NCBI GenBank assembly: GCA_963932465.1 | Contig: OZ010787.1 | Coordinates: forward strand, 17,501,936 to 17,565,935 | Direction: 5' to 3' | Length of the DNA: 64,000 nt | Origin: Maratus speciosus | Lineage: Eukaryota > Arthropoda > Arachnida > Araneae > Salticidae | Shown here: one piece after another, positions 11,352-22,799 of the stretch | Numbering within the stretch: the stretch's first letter is position 1 | Layout of the letters: every line of letters begins with the position of its first letter | Notes under the pieces: generated by a model | What the model saw: only the letters and a program-made list of their open reading frames with translations | Databases searched by the model: none | What the model was told of the DNA's origin: nothing | Made by a program: the position numbers and the translations under genes

Positions 11352-12297
11352 CAGGATGGATAAAAAAAAATTAAAAAATTCATAAATCAATAACAATTAA
11401 GGGTACAGAAGTGACGTTAGCACTGAATGCAAATTTAGGATGCGGTATTTGTTTTAACAACAAGAAAGGTTGTAGTTCAAAAGGTCGTCGATAGAGCGTG
11501 CTAACGCGAATGCTTTGTCAGGAGGAAGTGTGCGAATGAGGATGATTATAAAATAACTGACTTCTCAGTGGATCACCTTTGCGATTCAATCATTAATATG
11601 ACATGTAGGTTACAGAGCGATTGTTGCCCAAGAATTTCGTACACGGGGAACTAGCAATGAATAGTTTGAGAGAATTCCTATCGCAAAAATATCTAAAAAA
11701 GAAATTGATCTCGGCAGATGGCGATGGATATCGAAAAGCAACCAGGTGTATAAGAAGTCGAGTGCCTTCTGAATTAAACGTAATAAACGGCACATGCTGT
11801 TAAATCCTTTGCTTCTTTAAATTTAGCAGAAAAAGCATTATTGGTAAAGCTTTATTATAGTAACAACGAATTGACTGCAGGAGCTTTGTGTAAATTCCGA
11901 TCTGAAGAAGAAGAACAGAAAGAGACCTTTAATATTTAGAGGCTTGTTGCAGCTCCTCATGTGGTTTGAAGAAATATGAGAGCTCTCTGTTTATGAAAAC
12001 AACTTAGCTAACATTCTATAGGTAAAATTTACCCAATAACTTGTTTTACACTCGAAACTGATGATTGAATAAAATAAGGGATCATCCTCATTTATATACT
12101 TTCAAAAGATGCATTTTTATTATTTAGCCTTTTTGAGTCACCGCCCTCTATAAGTGACTTTTTGAACTACAACGTTCTTTGTGGTTAAACAAATTCCCAC
12201 ATCCAGACAATGATTTTAGTGCAAGCCGTACTTCCGTATCATTATTTGTTTCTTTTTATGAATTTTTAAATTTTACACGAGCATTCTGCTCATCCTG
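11352..12297 (+). mobile_element. Mariner/IS630-type transposon remnant (DUF4817-like family), long TIRs
   Basis: Left end CAGGATGGATAAAA, right end TCTGCTCATCCTG followed by TA. The arms stay alignable for over 150 bp: AAATTCATAAA, AGAAGTGACG/GGAAGTACGG, TTTGTTTTAACAACAAGAAAGGTTGTAGTTCAAAA against its inverted counterpart near 12150-12200. The 946-bp element contains the pseudogene at 11814-11939. The TA on the left is mutated (TG). Two relatives in the window start CAGGGTG and CAGGGTC. Confidence 0.65.
11814..11939 (+). pseudogene. Transposase N-terminal fragment (DUF4817-like HTH)
   Basis: About 40 codons without a stop, starting at a serine and ending at TAG (11937-11939). The residues include LAEKALLVKLYYSNNE and CKFRS. 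This matches the pattern I know from N-termini of mariner/Tc3-like transposases of the DUF4817 type (hydrophobic-AEK-LLVKLYY-N-E, then a conserved FR), a DNA-binding helix-turn-helix. There is no start codon in the expected place and no downstream DDE region inside the 946-bp element, so it cannot encode a working enzyme. Family assignment is by memory of the motif. The long-TIR context supports it. Confidence 0.55.
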
Positions 12298-12740
12298 TAT
12301 TCTCCCTGCAAGCACGAAATAATTTTTGTGACAATTTGTTTGCTCTAACAATTCTTAAATTAGATATCTTATGTATCGTATCACAAATTAAAACATACAC
12401 ACAGCTAATTAATATTTGGATTATGGCTGCTTATTAAACATCTCACCTGTTTTTTTCTAATTTTTCCTGAAGAATGTTATTTCTCCTTATGTTTTATTTT
12501 CAGTTTTGGTAATTGAAATATCAAGCATAAAAATTATGTCATATGTATAGGTATTTGATGAGCGAAGGGAATAGAACGCAAGAGCGTTGCTTAGCAACGA
12601 GACCAACCCCACTGCTCTAAGGCATCGGAAACGGCGATCAAAACAAGCTAGTTCTCAAGTTCTGTGTTTAAACACACGCATAAAATTGGAGTGGGTGAAA
12701 TGCAAGCCGACTACATTAATTTGTTTCTATCAGTCTATTG

Positions 12741-12771
<31 letters not shown>

Positions 12772-13724
12772 TCTTCATATATTTAACATTTGGAAATGTG
12801 CAATTGAAAACTAGATACATATATTCACTAAACATGTATTTGCGATAGTTAACTGTTGCAAATAAAAAGGAAAATAGCCTTTATATTGGGAATTATATCT
12901 TTTTAAAATTTATATTTAAAAAATAAGCTTAGCGGATCACCTTCGTTTTGAACAACGCACAAACTTGAAAATATTTAATGCGAACGTATAATTTAATACA
13001 AGAATAAAAATTTAGGCCATTAACCTAAATATAAATCATTTCGAAATTTCTAAAAAAAGCTCCAGAGATATTCAATACGAAATAATTGTCCAATTTGGTA
13101 GACAGTCTCAAAAGTGAAATCCGTTACTATAAGATATAATGTACGATTTACTTCAAATTTTATTAATATTTTGTTGTAAAAAAATAACATTAGCGTTAAA
13201 ATTCGCTGAATAATCGTTTAAAATATTCCATCAAATAATACAATAAATAGCCCATTAAATAATCAAGATACTTGTTAATGTTAATAATAGTTTTATGAGA
13301 TTACTGGTTTTTACAATAACTGTTTACAGTCGCTTAAACTACACTGGTGATAGTTTTTTAAGCTCAATTCCAATTTGGCGGAATGAAGCGAATTTTGTAC
13401 AAGCATATTAGAAGCTTCGAAAAATTTAATTTTTCCAGGAATTTTATAAGTTACAATGCATAAATGCTTTTAATGTTAATTTCATAATTTATATTTCATA
13501 CATCAATATTATAGAAATGTATTTTAATCAAATAATTATGTTTGGAATACATAACTTTAACATAACGATAAAAAAAGCATGAAAAAGTAATTGAAAGAAA
13601 TATAAAAGAAAATATTAAAGCATAATACATTATTTTCCTTTTTTAACAATTTGGTGATAAAAATGTATGATAATTTATTTTTCTTTCTTTTTTTGTACTT
13701 TGTTTTTTGGCTGACTGTACATGC
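12298..13724. other. AT-rich interval with T28 tract
   Basis: A T28 tract sits at 12743-12770. GTTGCTTAGCAAC, a 13-bp near-perfect palindrome of X-box type, lies near 12585-12597. No gene seen; the frame crossing the T tract is low-complexity. Confidence 0.5.
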
Positions 13725-15045
13725 ACTCTAAAAAGTAAATGCGTAAATTTTCACATTAAACAGGTATAGCCATGATACAAAAACGATTTGTCTATATGTG
13801 TAAAGTGGCGTGTAAATTGACAAATACATACCTGGTGTGTCAACTTCAAAATGCAGATTGTTCTGTGTATTTTAATGATAACACATTAAGCTTCTTAAGT
13901 GTGTAAAAAGTCGCCAGATAACTCTGAAATACATAGCTTAGCGTATAAACTGCACGTGAGTACACATATATCTGTGTAACATTTAAAAACGATGGATTTT
14001 GTGTACATAGTGCATGGAACTATAGTTTGGGATGTAAATTTTGAACTAAATATTTTTATGGTCGCAAAACAAGTTTGCACGAAGAACAAACTCGTGGGCT
14101 TGGTTTGTTTGTTCTCTTTCCAGCAGATTTGTTTTAAGACAACAAAATAATGTACCTTTAATTTAGAAGAAACAGGACCGTCTGAAAATATATTTGTTGC
14201 ATGTCATCTCTCTGCTGGAGTTGTTTTGAAGGACTAAAATTGTATGCACAATTTATGCACAGAAACTGTATAATCTAAATAAATACACTGTACAATAAAA
14301 TTTCTTTAAAATACGGCAATTGTGACGCCAGTACTATTTTCTGTATTTTGTCTTCTATCCATTTCAGTCATAACTTTCCAAAGATACACTTCACCAAGAG
14401 GAGAAATTCTCTGTTTAATTCAATTTTCAGTAAACAAGCAATACTTACCGAAACGGGATACGAACTGAGGAACTGCAACTTTCCAAAGCAGCACCTTTAC
14501 AATCAGCTACTATTTCACAAGCCAAGTTTTCAAGTATCGATATTTATCGAGTGTACATAAGTACACATATTTCTGTGCAATGTTCTGTTCTTACACATAT
14601 TTCTGTGTGCACATTCTGTTCTTACACATATAGCTGTGTAAAATGCGTACTCACATTTCTGTGTAATATTATGTTCTTATGCACATAGCTGTGTAATATT
14701 CTTACACCTGGCAAGCAGCATATTACACATTAGTGTAATATGCAAAACTCGCAGATATTTCTGTAACATGCAAAATTTGTAAATTTACATTAACACACCA
14801 ATTCGGGTAAATTCGTACAATTTTCTACATTTACACACTTGTTTGAGTTTTTGTCGGTATAAAAAATTGCACACTTCCATTATCCGATAAAAACACATAA
14901 ATACTGGTAAATGTTTACGACAAGAGTGTCAATTTTATGACAAAAGTATAATTTTACAAATTTGCACATATACTTATATAAATGTGACTAATTTACACCT
15001 ATACTTTTGTAAAAATGACTAATTTACACATTTATTTTTTAGAGT
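13725..15045. mobile_element. TIR transposon filled with short palindromic units
   Basis: Ends are ACTCTAAAAAGTAAATGCG and, inverted, ACTCTAAAAAATAAATGTG (about 25-bp TIR). Both are flanked by a perfect ATGC (13721-13724 and 15046-15049), so a 4-bp target-site duplication is likely. The interior holds many units of the form TTACACATATNTCTGTGTAA, densest at 14550-14760, spaced roughly 30-40 bp. No transposase. The superfamily cannot be named from these ends alone. Confidence 0.7.
14550..14760. repeat. Palindromic minisatellite (ACACATA...TCTGTGT)
   Basis: At least six imperfect self-complementary units, ACACATATTTCTGTG and variants (ACATAGCTGTGT), joined by TTCTGTTCTT-type linkers. Single units also occur near 13960, 14565 and 14740. 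Confidence 0.75.
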
Positions 15046-15049
15046 ATGC

Positions 15050-16369
15050 AACTCTTTTTTGCATCTGAGCGGATTCTGCTCAGTGAGATTCGATGACATG
15101 ATAAATCGTGACATCTCACACTATTCAAACAATTTACAATCCTACAGTTCATCTCAGTATGTAGAGCTTTGATCTTGATGTAATAAAATGCATTTAAACA
15201 ATTTGGATTAGGCAAATAATTTTATGGTTTTTGATATTGTTTCAATGTTTCGGGAGAAGAAAAAAATGAATAATGAATACTAATGTTACTTTTAAAGCAA
15301 TATCTTACCAATGTAAAGTTAGTTGTAACGGCAAATTAGCAGAAATTTGGACATTTAAAACCAAATGCTATCCCAGAGTGGTCTAATTCAGAGGTCGAAT
15401 GCCTGTCGCTTCTAACAAATAGTATAGACACTAATCAATCATTTTCAAATTATAAAATATCTGTTACGAGATAAAAAAAAAGTCTTAAGTAAGAATAATT
15501 TAACCATATATAGATCAAAGTTTTGTTCATTTAAATAAAAAAATAATATCGTAAATAAAGGGAAATATGTAGAATTTTTTTTGGATTACTACATGTTTAT
15601 TCATCTGCATGGGTAATACTTTCATTGCGTCCAAACTTATAACAAGTAAAATTGAAAGTTATAAACATTCCTTTTCAAGCAAAAATGTCTCAACATTTTA
15701 AAAGCTATGCACGAATGTTTTGAGAATTTTGATCCATTTTCCCATGACGAACGTTCAGTGCCACTTATCACCTTTTTCGCAGAAAAAAATAGCAGGAGTT
15801 TTACTGGTTACTTTTTAATACCACTAGTTCCAAACAATAAGCTTCATAGTATATTTCAACAACATTTGTTATAGAAATCTACCAGGAAGATTATTGTTTG
15901 GAAATGGTGGTGCGACCACTGGGGCCTGTGTACAATGTTTTCACGACAACCATTTAACTCTACTTTTTGTAAAAAAAAACATTCTGCGATCAATACTTAA
16001 ATGAAGTAGGATACTGAACTACCAAAGAGATGTAAATGTTTAAATTTATTACTCTAATATAGAAACAAAAGACTAGGGAAATTTTGGAATTCTCAAATCC
16101 AATCGAAATTAGCATTTTGATTAAGCTGAACTGAAAACAAAAGCAGACAACTTATTAAAAGGAAATTACCGATTCTCCGGTAAAGAAAGATAACGAAAAT
16201 CATTTAACACTAGAATTTCTATGCCTCCACTACTATTAGTTGGACATTTAGAAGATTAGAAAACAAATTAGAAAATAATTTTATTTTATCGTCTGAAATA
16301 AACATTTTCATTTATAATAGTCATATCATATTTTTACACTATCGAAATCTTTATTGATAATCTTATGTA
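15050..16369. other. AT-rich interval, one short inverted repeat
   Basis: CCAAACAATAAGC near 15833 and GATTATTGTTTGG near 15890 form a weak inverted pair. No gene or element ends recognised. Confidence 0.45.
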
Positions 16370-16922
16370 CAGTAGTGGAAAAAAAAAGTAAACACCCCTT
16401 ACTAACTCTTCAAAAAATGTCGTAAAAGAAAGTTACTGGTACCACACGATTGGTAATAAAGTCTACTTTTAAATGACGTACATAAAATTTGCTTAGAGAG
16501 CCATTTACATATTAAAACGAACCATAACTTTGTTTTTTTCTCGATTGTTGACCGAGAGAGTCCCCTTCTTAATCAAGGCATCATAAGCGCCACTCAAGCA
16601 GTCATTGGAGACTGTTAGATTAGAGGATAGCAGAAGAAATTTCAAAACATCTACTCACTTCTATCATAGATAGCACCTTAAACCATCATTTTGCCGTTTT
16701 TTAAGCAATATTTGAAAACTACTTGGAAGAAAAATGTCAAATTTTGGAACCCTAAAAGCAAAGTTTGGGTTCGTTTTAATATGTAGATGACCCCCTAAGC
16801 AAATTTCATATACATCATTTAAAAGTAGACTTTATTTCCAATCGTTAGGTGCCAGTAACTTTCTGTTACGTTAATTTGTTGAGGAGTTAGTAGGGAGTGT
16901 TTACTTTTTTTTTCCACGACTG
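16370..16922. mobile_element. Tc1/mariner-like MITE, intact 553-bp copy
   Basis: Ends are CAGTAGTGGAAAAAAAAAG and its inverse CTTTTTTTTTCCACGACTG, directly flanked by TA (16368-16369, 16923-16924). The TIRs stay alignable for about 160 bp (GTTACTGGTACCACACGATT, AAAGTAGACTTTAT). No coding region remains. This copy is the empty-site reference for 44560-47126, which has the same ends and core but carries an extra 1.5-kb insertion. Confidence 0.85.
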
Positions 16923-17072
16923 TAACTAACTTTAATTTTCAGAAGATAACGATATATAGGATGCTTCTGATATGTACGAATAAAATAATAGGCCTGGTAC
17001 ACTGCAAAAAAACAAAACAAAAAAAAAACAGATATTTTTTAATCTAGGAGAATAATGATAAACCCCCAAAAA

Positions 17073-18893
17073 GGGGAGAGTAGCCGAATTTTAAGCACAT
17101 CACTTATTTTCAGGTGTAACTCACTTAATTTTGGGAATATCTTCAAAAGATCATTACACAGGGTCAATCTATTCATCTACTAACTAAATAAATATTTAGA
17201 TCAATTTCTTTTTGAAAATATTAAATTTTATTTTAATTTGAAAAATTTGTCAAAAGTGGTCCAAATTCAGCAACTGGTCGCCTAAGTTGGACCCCCAGTC
17301 TCCTAAATTGGACCAAATAATATCAGGTTGATTTATTGACTACGGAATATAACTAATTTTATTAAAAGCAAAGTTTGCGATTAATGAAACAATCAAACAA
17401 AATAACAGCAATGAAATACAATGAAATCAAATATCTGAAAATAAGAGTAACTGTTTTAAATCAAAATGTATTCAAAATATAAATCAAAGTTATCAGTAAT
17501 TAAGAATACAAATTATGGAACTAATTGTCAGTTACTTGAATATCATGTAAGGAGTGATGCAAAGCTTATACATGAATTTTGTTTATTGTTTTTGTTTTCC
17601 AGCGCACACAACATGGAACCGTATATGGCAAACTGAACACTGAATCCTTTCTGCTATTTCATTTTTTTACAAATTAGGCAAAACCAATCATCACTGTCTA
17701 GATTTTTCTTTTTAGATTCTGAATTATTAGATTTTTTTAAAAAAACAGAAGTTTTCTTTACATTATGTTTGTAATTTTTCTCTTCCATCATTTTCTTGCT
17801 AATTGCATTACGCCTATTTTTTTAAACTCGATGTTCCAATTGCTTTTGTGCTGTGATAGCTTCCTTTTTGTCTTTTTTTTTTAATTTCAAGGTTTAGTTT
17901 ATATCGCGATGATGTTAACACAACTGTTTTTTGGCTCCCTCTGTACTTTGATTTAACTGAATTTAGGAAGGAAAATAAAATTTCTAATGATTTTTTTTGC
18001 TTTTGGGGAGGATTTGTAGCTGCAGCCTTGTTTCAGGTCAATTTTTTCACAACTTACTGACTGCTTTTTGTTTACTATATCTTTAACAGATTTTGCTGTC
18101 ACGGGTGTTTTTCTTCCAGAGAGTTTGTCTATGTCGTTTTCAACATTTTCACCAAGGTTTGAGATTTTATGCGTTTTAATGGCAAAAAAGTATAATTGCA
18201 CCCTTCAGAACTGTGAAAAGTCTTCCATCACAAATATCCTGCAGGAGGAAAATGTTTGAATTCAACTCTGTAAATCAAATATGCCGTAGGAATAAAGAAT
18301 TCAAAGAAAATAAATACAATTACATACAAGATAAAAGATATTGCAAACAAAATATATTGCATAGGCATGTAAAAACATTTTTATGTTTATATAGGCCTAA
18401 TCCATTATAAAATATTAAAAAAAATAGTGTACAAAGCGTACCGTCCTCGAAATTCATTACTTACTTTTCAAATTTATGATCGCATATCTGGTCCAATTTT
18501 AGCAACTAAAATTGGTCCAATTATGGCAACTCCGCCATTTTTTAAAACAGTTAATTTCAAGACTAAGAACAAAAACAAAATCAAACAAATCCGCATGAAA
18601 AATATGCGCAATAAACAGGTGAATTCGTATATGTATATGAAAACATAACAACTTACCTTAGTTTTAAGATATTCACTTACGTTCAGTAGGAAAAAATTAG
18701 ATCAAAACAGCTAACTTTAGGGTTTTTTAAATTGTCTGAAAACAGCACGTGGTAGGTGGCTGCTTCTTCTAATCATAAGTGACGTCATTCTGATGAGTAG
18801 GATTTCAGCGGTAGATGGAATATCTTCCTGTAATTAACCGCAGAATGACAACGGTCCAATTAAAGCGGCGGTCCAAATATGGCTACTCTCCCT
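17073..18893 (-). mobile_element. Pogo/Tigger-like element with subterminal GGTCCAA repeats
   Basis: TIR GGGGAGAGTAGCC on the left and GGCTACTCTCCC on the right; TA follows at 18894-18895. Near both ends the motif GGTCCAAWTTWRGCAAC recurs in both orientations (about 17260, 17285, 17305 and 18490, 18510, 18852, 18870). It lies inside the foldback MITE 16999-19532. A decayed transposase tail is on the minus strand. TA targeting plus the zinc-finger-like tail points to the pogo branch. Confidence 0.65.
17590..18205 (-). pseudogene. Pogo-like transposase C-terminal tail, broken
   Basis: Reading the minus strand with frame changes gives a lysine/serine-rich stretch, including KMMEEKNYKHNVKKTSVF, then DSDDWFCLICKKMK (about 17661-17703), then a stop and a region ending MLCA. 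The order basic linker, acidic-DDWxCxxC, later Cys resembles the zinc-finger-like tails of some arthropod pogo/Tigger transposases. The second half has lost its cysteines, there are in-frame stops, and no DDE catalytic block remains, so it is non-functional. The 82-codon open stretch at 17953-18201 belongs to the linker. The identification rests on motif memory and on its place inside a TA-inserted TIR element. Confidence 0.5.
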
Positions 18894-19680
18894 TACAATA
18901 TCCTCTTGCAAGTTACCCGCTAATCCGAAAAGCGTTCTTTATCTTAGAAACCTCGGGGAAAAAAGTATTTTCAAGACTTAAAAAAGAATTTATAAAATTA
19001 AAAAATTTTTTGCTGCCACTGAATTTCGGAAACATTTCCGAGTAATTTTTATAGCGTATTACTCATTTTCTCAACCCCCGGAATATAGGTGTTTTGGATG
19101 CTATCAATTCTCAAGTAAATATTTTCATGTTCAACGAACATGTTTTCAGGCAAACGTGATAAATCAAAAGCATTAACATTAACATTAAAGCTAATATTAT
19201 TTTGTTACTTCTTGAATGTATATTATCAATTACGCAACTGAAAATGTTTAATGGAGAATTAACAGCATCCAAAAATCCGATATTCTGGTTTGAGAAAACT
19301 GATTAATAGAATAGAAAAACTACTCGTAAACGTTTTCGAAAATCAGCAGGAGCAGAAAAACTGTTTTTATTAGTGATTTCTTTAAATCTTGAAAATATAT
19401 TGGTTTCTGAGTTTCTAATGATAAAGAATGCTTTTCGGAATCATGGGTTACCAGGAGGAGGTTATTGATTATTTTCGTACGTGGTTATATTATATTTTCG
19501 CACATACAAAAATATTTGTCATTTTTACAGCGTAATACATGTCAAAATAAACAATTTTTGTACAGGAAAATCAGCGTCATCTTACATCTATTCATACCAA
19601 AATACAAGGTATTCATACAAGGTATCTTACTCTAACCCGAACTTAAATTTTCGTTCAAAACTTTAACTGTAACGAAGATA

Positions 19681-20198
19681 CAGGGTCATCGAAAAATAAT
19701 GCCTAGATTTAAAAAAATCATAACATAGAAACCTTTTATGTTAAATGAGTGATTCTTTCACTACACGATAACTGGTGAACGCAAGTTTGGTTTTAGTTCA
19801 CCAGAATTCGTTTGAGTGTCTGTGTTATGCGCGAATTAGTTGCGCAATCGTCAAGGTTAGCAGAAGCGCCAGAATGCAGCTGCTCAGTACGATGTTGACC
19901 GTGCAACAAAAAGCACAGCGCGTGATTTGGCATGTGGAGTCAAAGTCAATAGTCAGTGTACAGCGGCTTTTTCGGAGAACTTATCCAGGTCAAACTGCTC
20001 CTGATAACAAAGCGTCGGCTGATCTTGACGACTGCGCAACTAATCCACGCATAACACAGACACGCAAACGAATTCTGGTGAACTAAAACCAAACTTGCGT
20101 TCACCAGTTATCGTGTAGTGAAAGAATTACTCATTTAAGATAAAAGGTTTCGATGTTATGATTTTTTTAAATCTAGGCATTATTTTTCGATGACCCTG
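19681..20198. mobile_element. Foldback transposon, mariner/DUF4817-type, keeps transposase N-terminus
   Basis: Flanked by TA (19679-19680, 20199-20200). The ends are CAGGGTCATCGAAAAATAAT and its inverse. The arms are about 180 bp and nearly identical (ACTGGTGAACGCAAGTTTGG, CACCAGAATTCGTTTG and inverse copies at 20046-20120), so the element can fold into a long hairpin around a loop of about 150 bp. The loop encodes a transposase N-terminus. High arm identity suggests recent activity or arm conversion. Confidence 0.8.
19892..20020 (+). pseudogene. Transposase N-terminal fragment (DUF4817-like)
   Basis: From ATG at 19892 the frame reads MLTVQQKAQRVIWHVESKS, then VQRLFRRTYPGQ. QKAQxVxWxxExKSxxxVQRxFRxxY is the pattern I know from N-termini of mariner-like transposases annotated with DUF4817 in insects and spiders, the helix-turn-helix that binds the TIRs. 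It lies in the loop of a 518-bp foldback and runs straight into the right arm, so the catalytic domain is missing. The ORF can be extended upstream to 19775, but that part is arm sequence, so I prefer 19892. Confidence 0.6.
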
Positions 20199-20200
20199 TA

Positions 20201-22061
20201 TTATAACGATATTTGATCCAGGCTTACTTTGATTTGTATAAAATGCGATGATATTACCAGAATTGCTGGAAATGAGTAGTTCAGTCAGTGACACCGAATG
20301 TAATATCACCTACATTCTGAAATATGGGACGTCTAGTTCAGCACTGTTAAACTGTTTTCACACAAAGAACTCAAAATCGTTGAAAATATCTATAAAATAC
20401 ATTCATCATTGTTAAAGATATGAACTAAACTCCGGGTTCGATTTGGAGCGAGTGTATAGTGGATTGAATAAATGTGCGTATGTATGTGTTCTCTTATGTT
20501 GATGTGGAAGAATTCACGGACACAGTATATAGGATACGAAAACGTAAAATAATATAAGAATATAAAAGAAAACCGATTCTAACAAGTAACGTTTATCTAA
20601 ATTTCGAGGAACTGCTTCTTAACTCAAAGTACATTAAAGTAAGATTTTTTGATCGGCATGTTTATCAATTATGTTATTAATAAAATATTTATTTACATCA
20701 CTTTTGATTCCTTGTAATTTTGGAGTTTTCTTTCTGACAGATTTGTCACGACGACGGCTTAAGTTGTAAAGTCGATAATAGGTTTGCGGTAACGGTTTTT
20801 TTTTTCTTTAGGTCCAAAAGCAACCTTATAACTGTATTAAGTAATGAGAATTTAAAAAAAATATATAAGCAGTTAAAAAGGCTTTTCATTTAAAATGTAT
20901 AAAATAGTTAGAAACAGTACACATTTAAGACGGGAAAAATTAATTAAAAGCCATTTTAGCTCTGAACATTTTGAGGCCAATTTTATGTTTCAGTGCTTCT
21001 TTATTTCAAAAATATCATACAGAATGAATACATTTCTATACGTATTGCCATTCAAAAGTCATTGTTAATTTAAAAGTTTTAAACGCCCTCATTTAGGGAT
21101 GCAAAGTATGTTAGTGTGCGCAGAATTTCTTCCCAAACAGGCAATGACAGTATAAGAAATTTTTATAGCTTATAAATATAATAATTATCTGTAAGATGAA
21201 CTAAAATTTTAGAAATGTTTTAGAAAATAAAAATATTTTGCCCGAAAATGTTTAAAACATTCTAGTAATACTCAGTGTATTCATATTACTTATGAAATTT
21301 TGATTGAAAATATTTATTCATGCAAAAGATTTTAGCTCGGTCTATAGGTATCATAATATTTGTTGACTAAAAGTTTCAAGACATTTTATAAAGTGGTTAT
21401 AAAGACATACTGTGCGCAATATTATATTTAATATTCGGATATAAAAAACTTTAAAATTTACAATTAAAGGAAAAGATATAGAAATGTGTTCATTCTTTGT
21501 GTGACAATTTTGAAGTACAAATAACTTAAGCATTACTTTGATAATAAAATGTTCTGAACTAATATGGCTTTTATTTAATTCTAGCTATGTATCAATCCGT
21601 TGTGTTGTATTTGCATATAACATCTTTCGATTTTATGGGGATAAAAATATCTAACTGTATTCTACATTTTAAAAATATTCATAATATTAATTTTATAATT
21701 TTTTATTATAAATATAAAGAATCAGATTTACAATGTAGGTTAACTGAAAATTATGAAAACAATTGAACATTTGATTTTTTAAAATGCGTACATTTCGTAG
21801 ATTACGTTAATTTGTTGCAATAACAGTAAAGTACGTTTATAAGAGAGATACGACATACTCGCAATAAAATTTGATTAGCCGTGAGGATTATAGGTAAAAA
21901 CTTGGGAAATACGCCATTGTTTTGGTGAGCCTGCAATTATCGACAAGTTAATGTTTCATTATTTGTCTAACTTGTCGTAGCGAACTTGTATAGGTAAGTA
22001 TTGCCAAGTTCTGTAATTAATAGCATGTATTCAAATTAAATCTCCTCCTTTTGGGTCAATT
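20201..22061. other. AT-rich interval, nothing recognised
   Basis: No coding frame, TIR pair or tandem array seen. A CCGGGTTCGATTTGG stretch at about 20432 looks like a lone pol III B-box but lacks a partner A-box. Confidence 0.5.
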
Positions 22062-22293
22062 TTAACCCATTTGCGTGATTAGCGTATACATGCGTCCACT
22101 TGAGGAATTCTTTTTTTATTCAGAAATTCATACCGAAAATTCCGAAAGAAGAATTTTTACTTAATGTAATCACGAAACGATTGTCATTAAATAAAGCAAA
22201 AACTAGCATTCATTATGTCTGGTATGAATTCTAAATTTCTGAATAAAAATAAATAAAGTCCTAAAATGCACGTTATTGACGCAAATGGGTTAA
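22062..22293. mobile_element. piggyBac-like MITE, 232 bp, TTAA-flanked
   Basis: TTAA then CCCATTTGCGTGATTAGCGT on the left; ACGTTATTGACGCAAATGGG then TTAA on the right. TIR CCCATTTGCGT is perfect for 11 bp. A clean, short element. Confidence 0.75.
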
Positions 22294-22555
22294 AAGTAAA
22301 ATGACAACAAAAATGTATAACAATCCCAATATTTTGGATTTTTTCCTTTTTTCCACAACAATGGAGTATTTAACTTGCCACATTTGCAGAAATTTACAAT
22401 ATAATAATAATAATACCTCGGAAACTAAAATTTAAAAATTTCGAGAGTTATTATGACATCATGTCATCCATGCGAATAGCTGAAGTTATTTTCATCGCGC
22501 AATATGACACATTTTAGGAGAAATAGTTGCGAAATACAAAAACACAGTCAGATTT

Positions 22556-22777
22556 TAACCCTTTAAGCATCTGGCAGAATTTTTCACACATGTTTAAAGA
22601 TTCATAAAATAATAGCTATGAAAAGCATTGGTATGAGGATTTGTATTTTATTACCTTACATATTTTTTTTATTTTATGCACTGGAAAAAATCAATATTAA
22701 ATTTTTGTTAAATGAGCCTTTCAATTAAAAAATTACGTGGCGGAAAAAGACGATTAGGACACATAAAGGGTTTTAAT
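22556..22777. mobile_element. Probable piggyBac-like MITE (CCCTTTA ends)
   Basis: Left TTAACCCTTTAAGCATCTGG, right GACACATAAAGGGTTTTAA. The right TTAA is offset by two bases from the end of the repeat, so one end is mutated. The same CCCTTTATA-type end occurs at 54403-54938. Confidence 0.5.
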
Positions 22778-22799
22778 ATAATAAATAGCTTCTGAACAG

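Larger units (their letters stand above)
16999..19532. mobile_element. Foldback MITE (ACACTGCAAAA ends), split by a pogo-like insertion
   Basis: The left end is ACACTGCAAAAAAAC at 16999 and the right end is ATTTTTACAGCGT at 19532. After removing 17073-18893, the pieces align with the related element at 55043-56169: AGTTACCCGCTAATCC, GGAAACATTTCCGAG, GCGTATTACTCATTTTC. The arms are inverted (GAATCATGGGTTACC on the right against GGGTTACTCGG-like sequence on the left). The element is non-coding. Confidence 0.6.

Noticed and set aside
11593..11803. Frames on both strands in the middle of the 11.35-kb transposon
   Set aside because: No recognisable transposase motif; the only motif-bearing part is 11814-11939.
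20425..20500. CCGGGTTCGATTTGG resembling a T arm
   Set aside because: No cloverleaf could be built around it.
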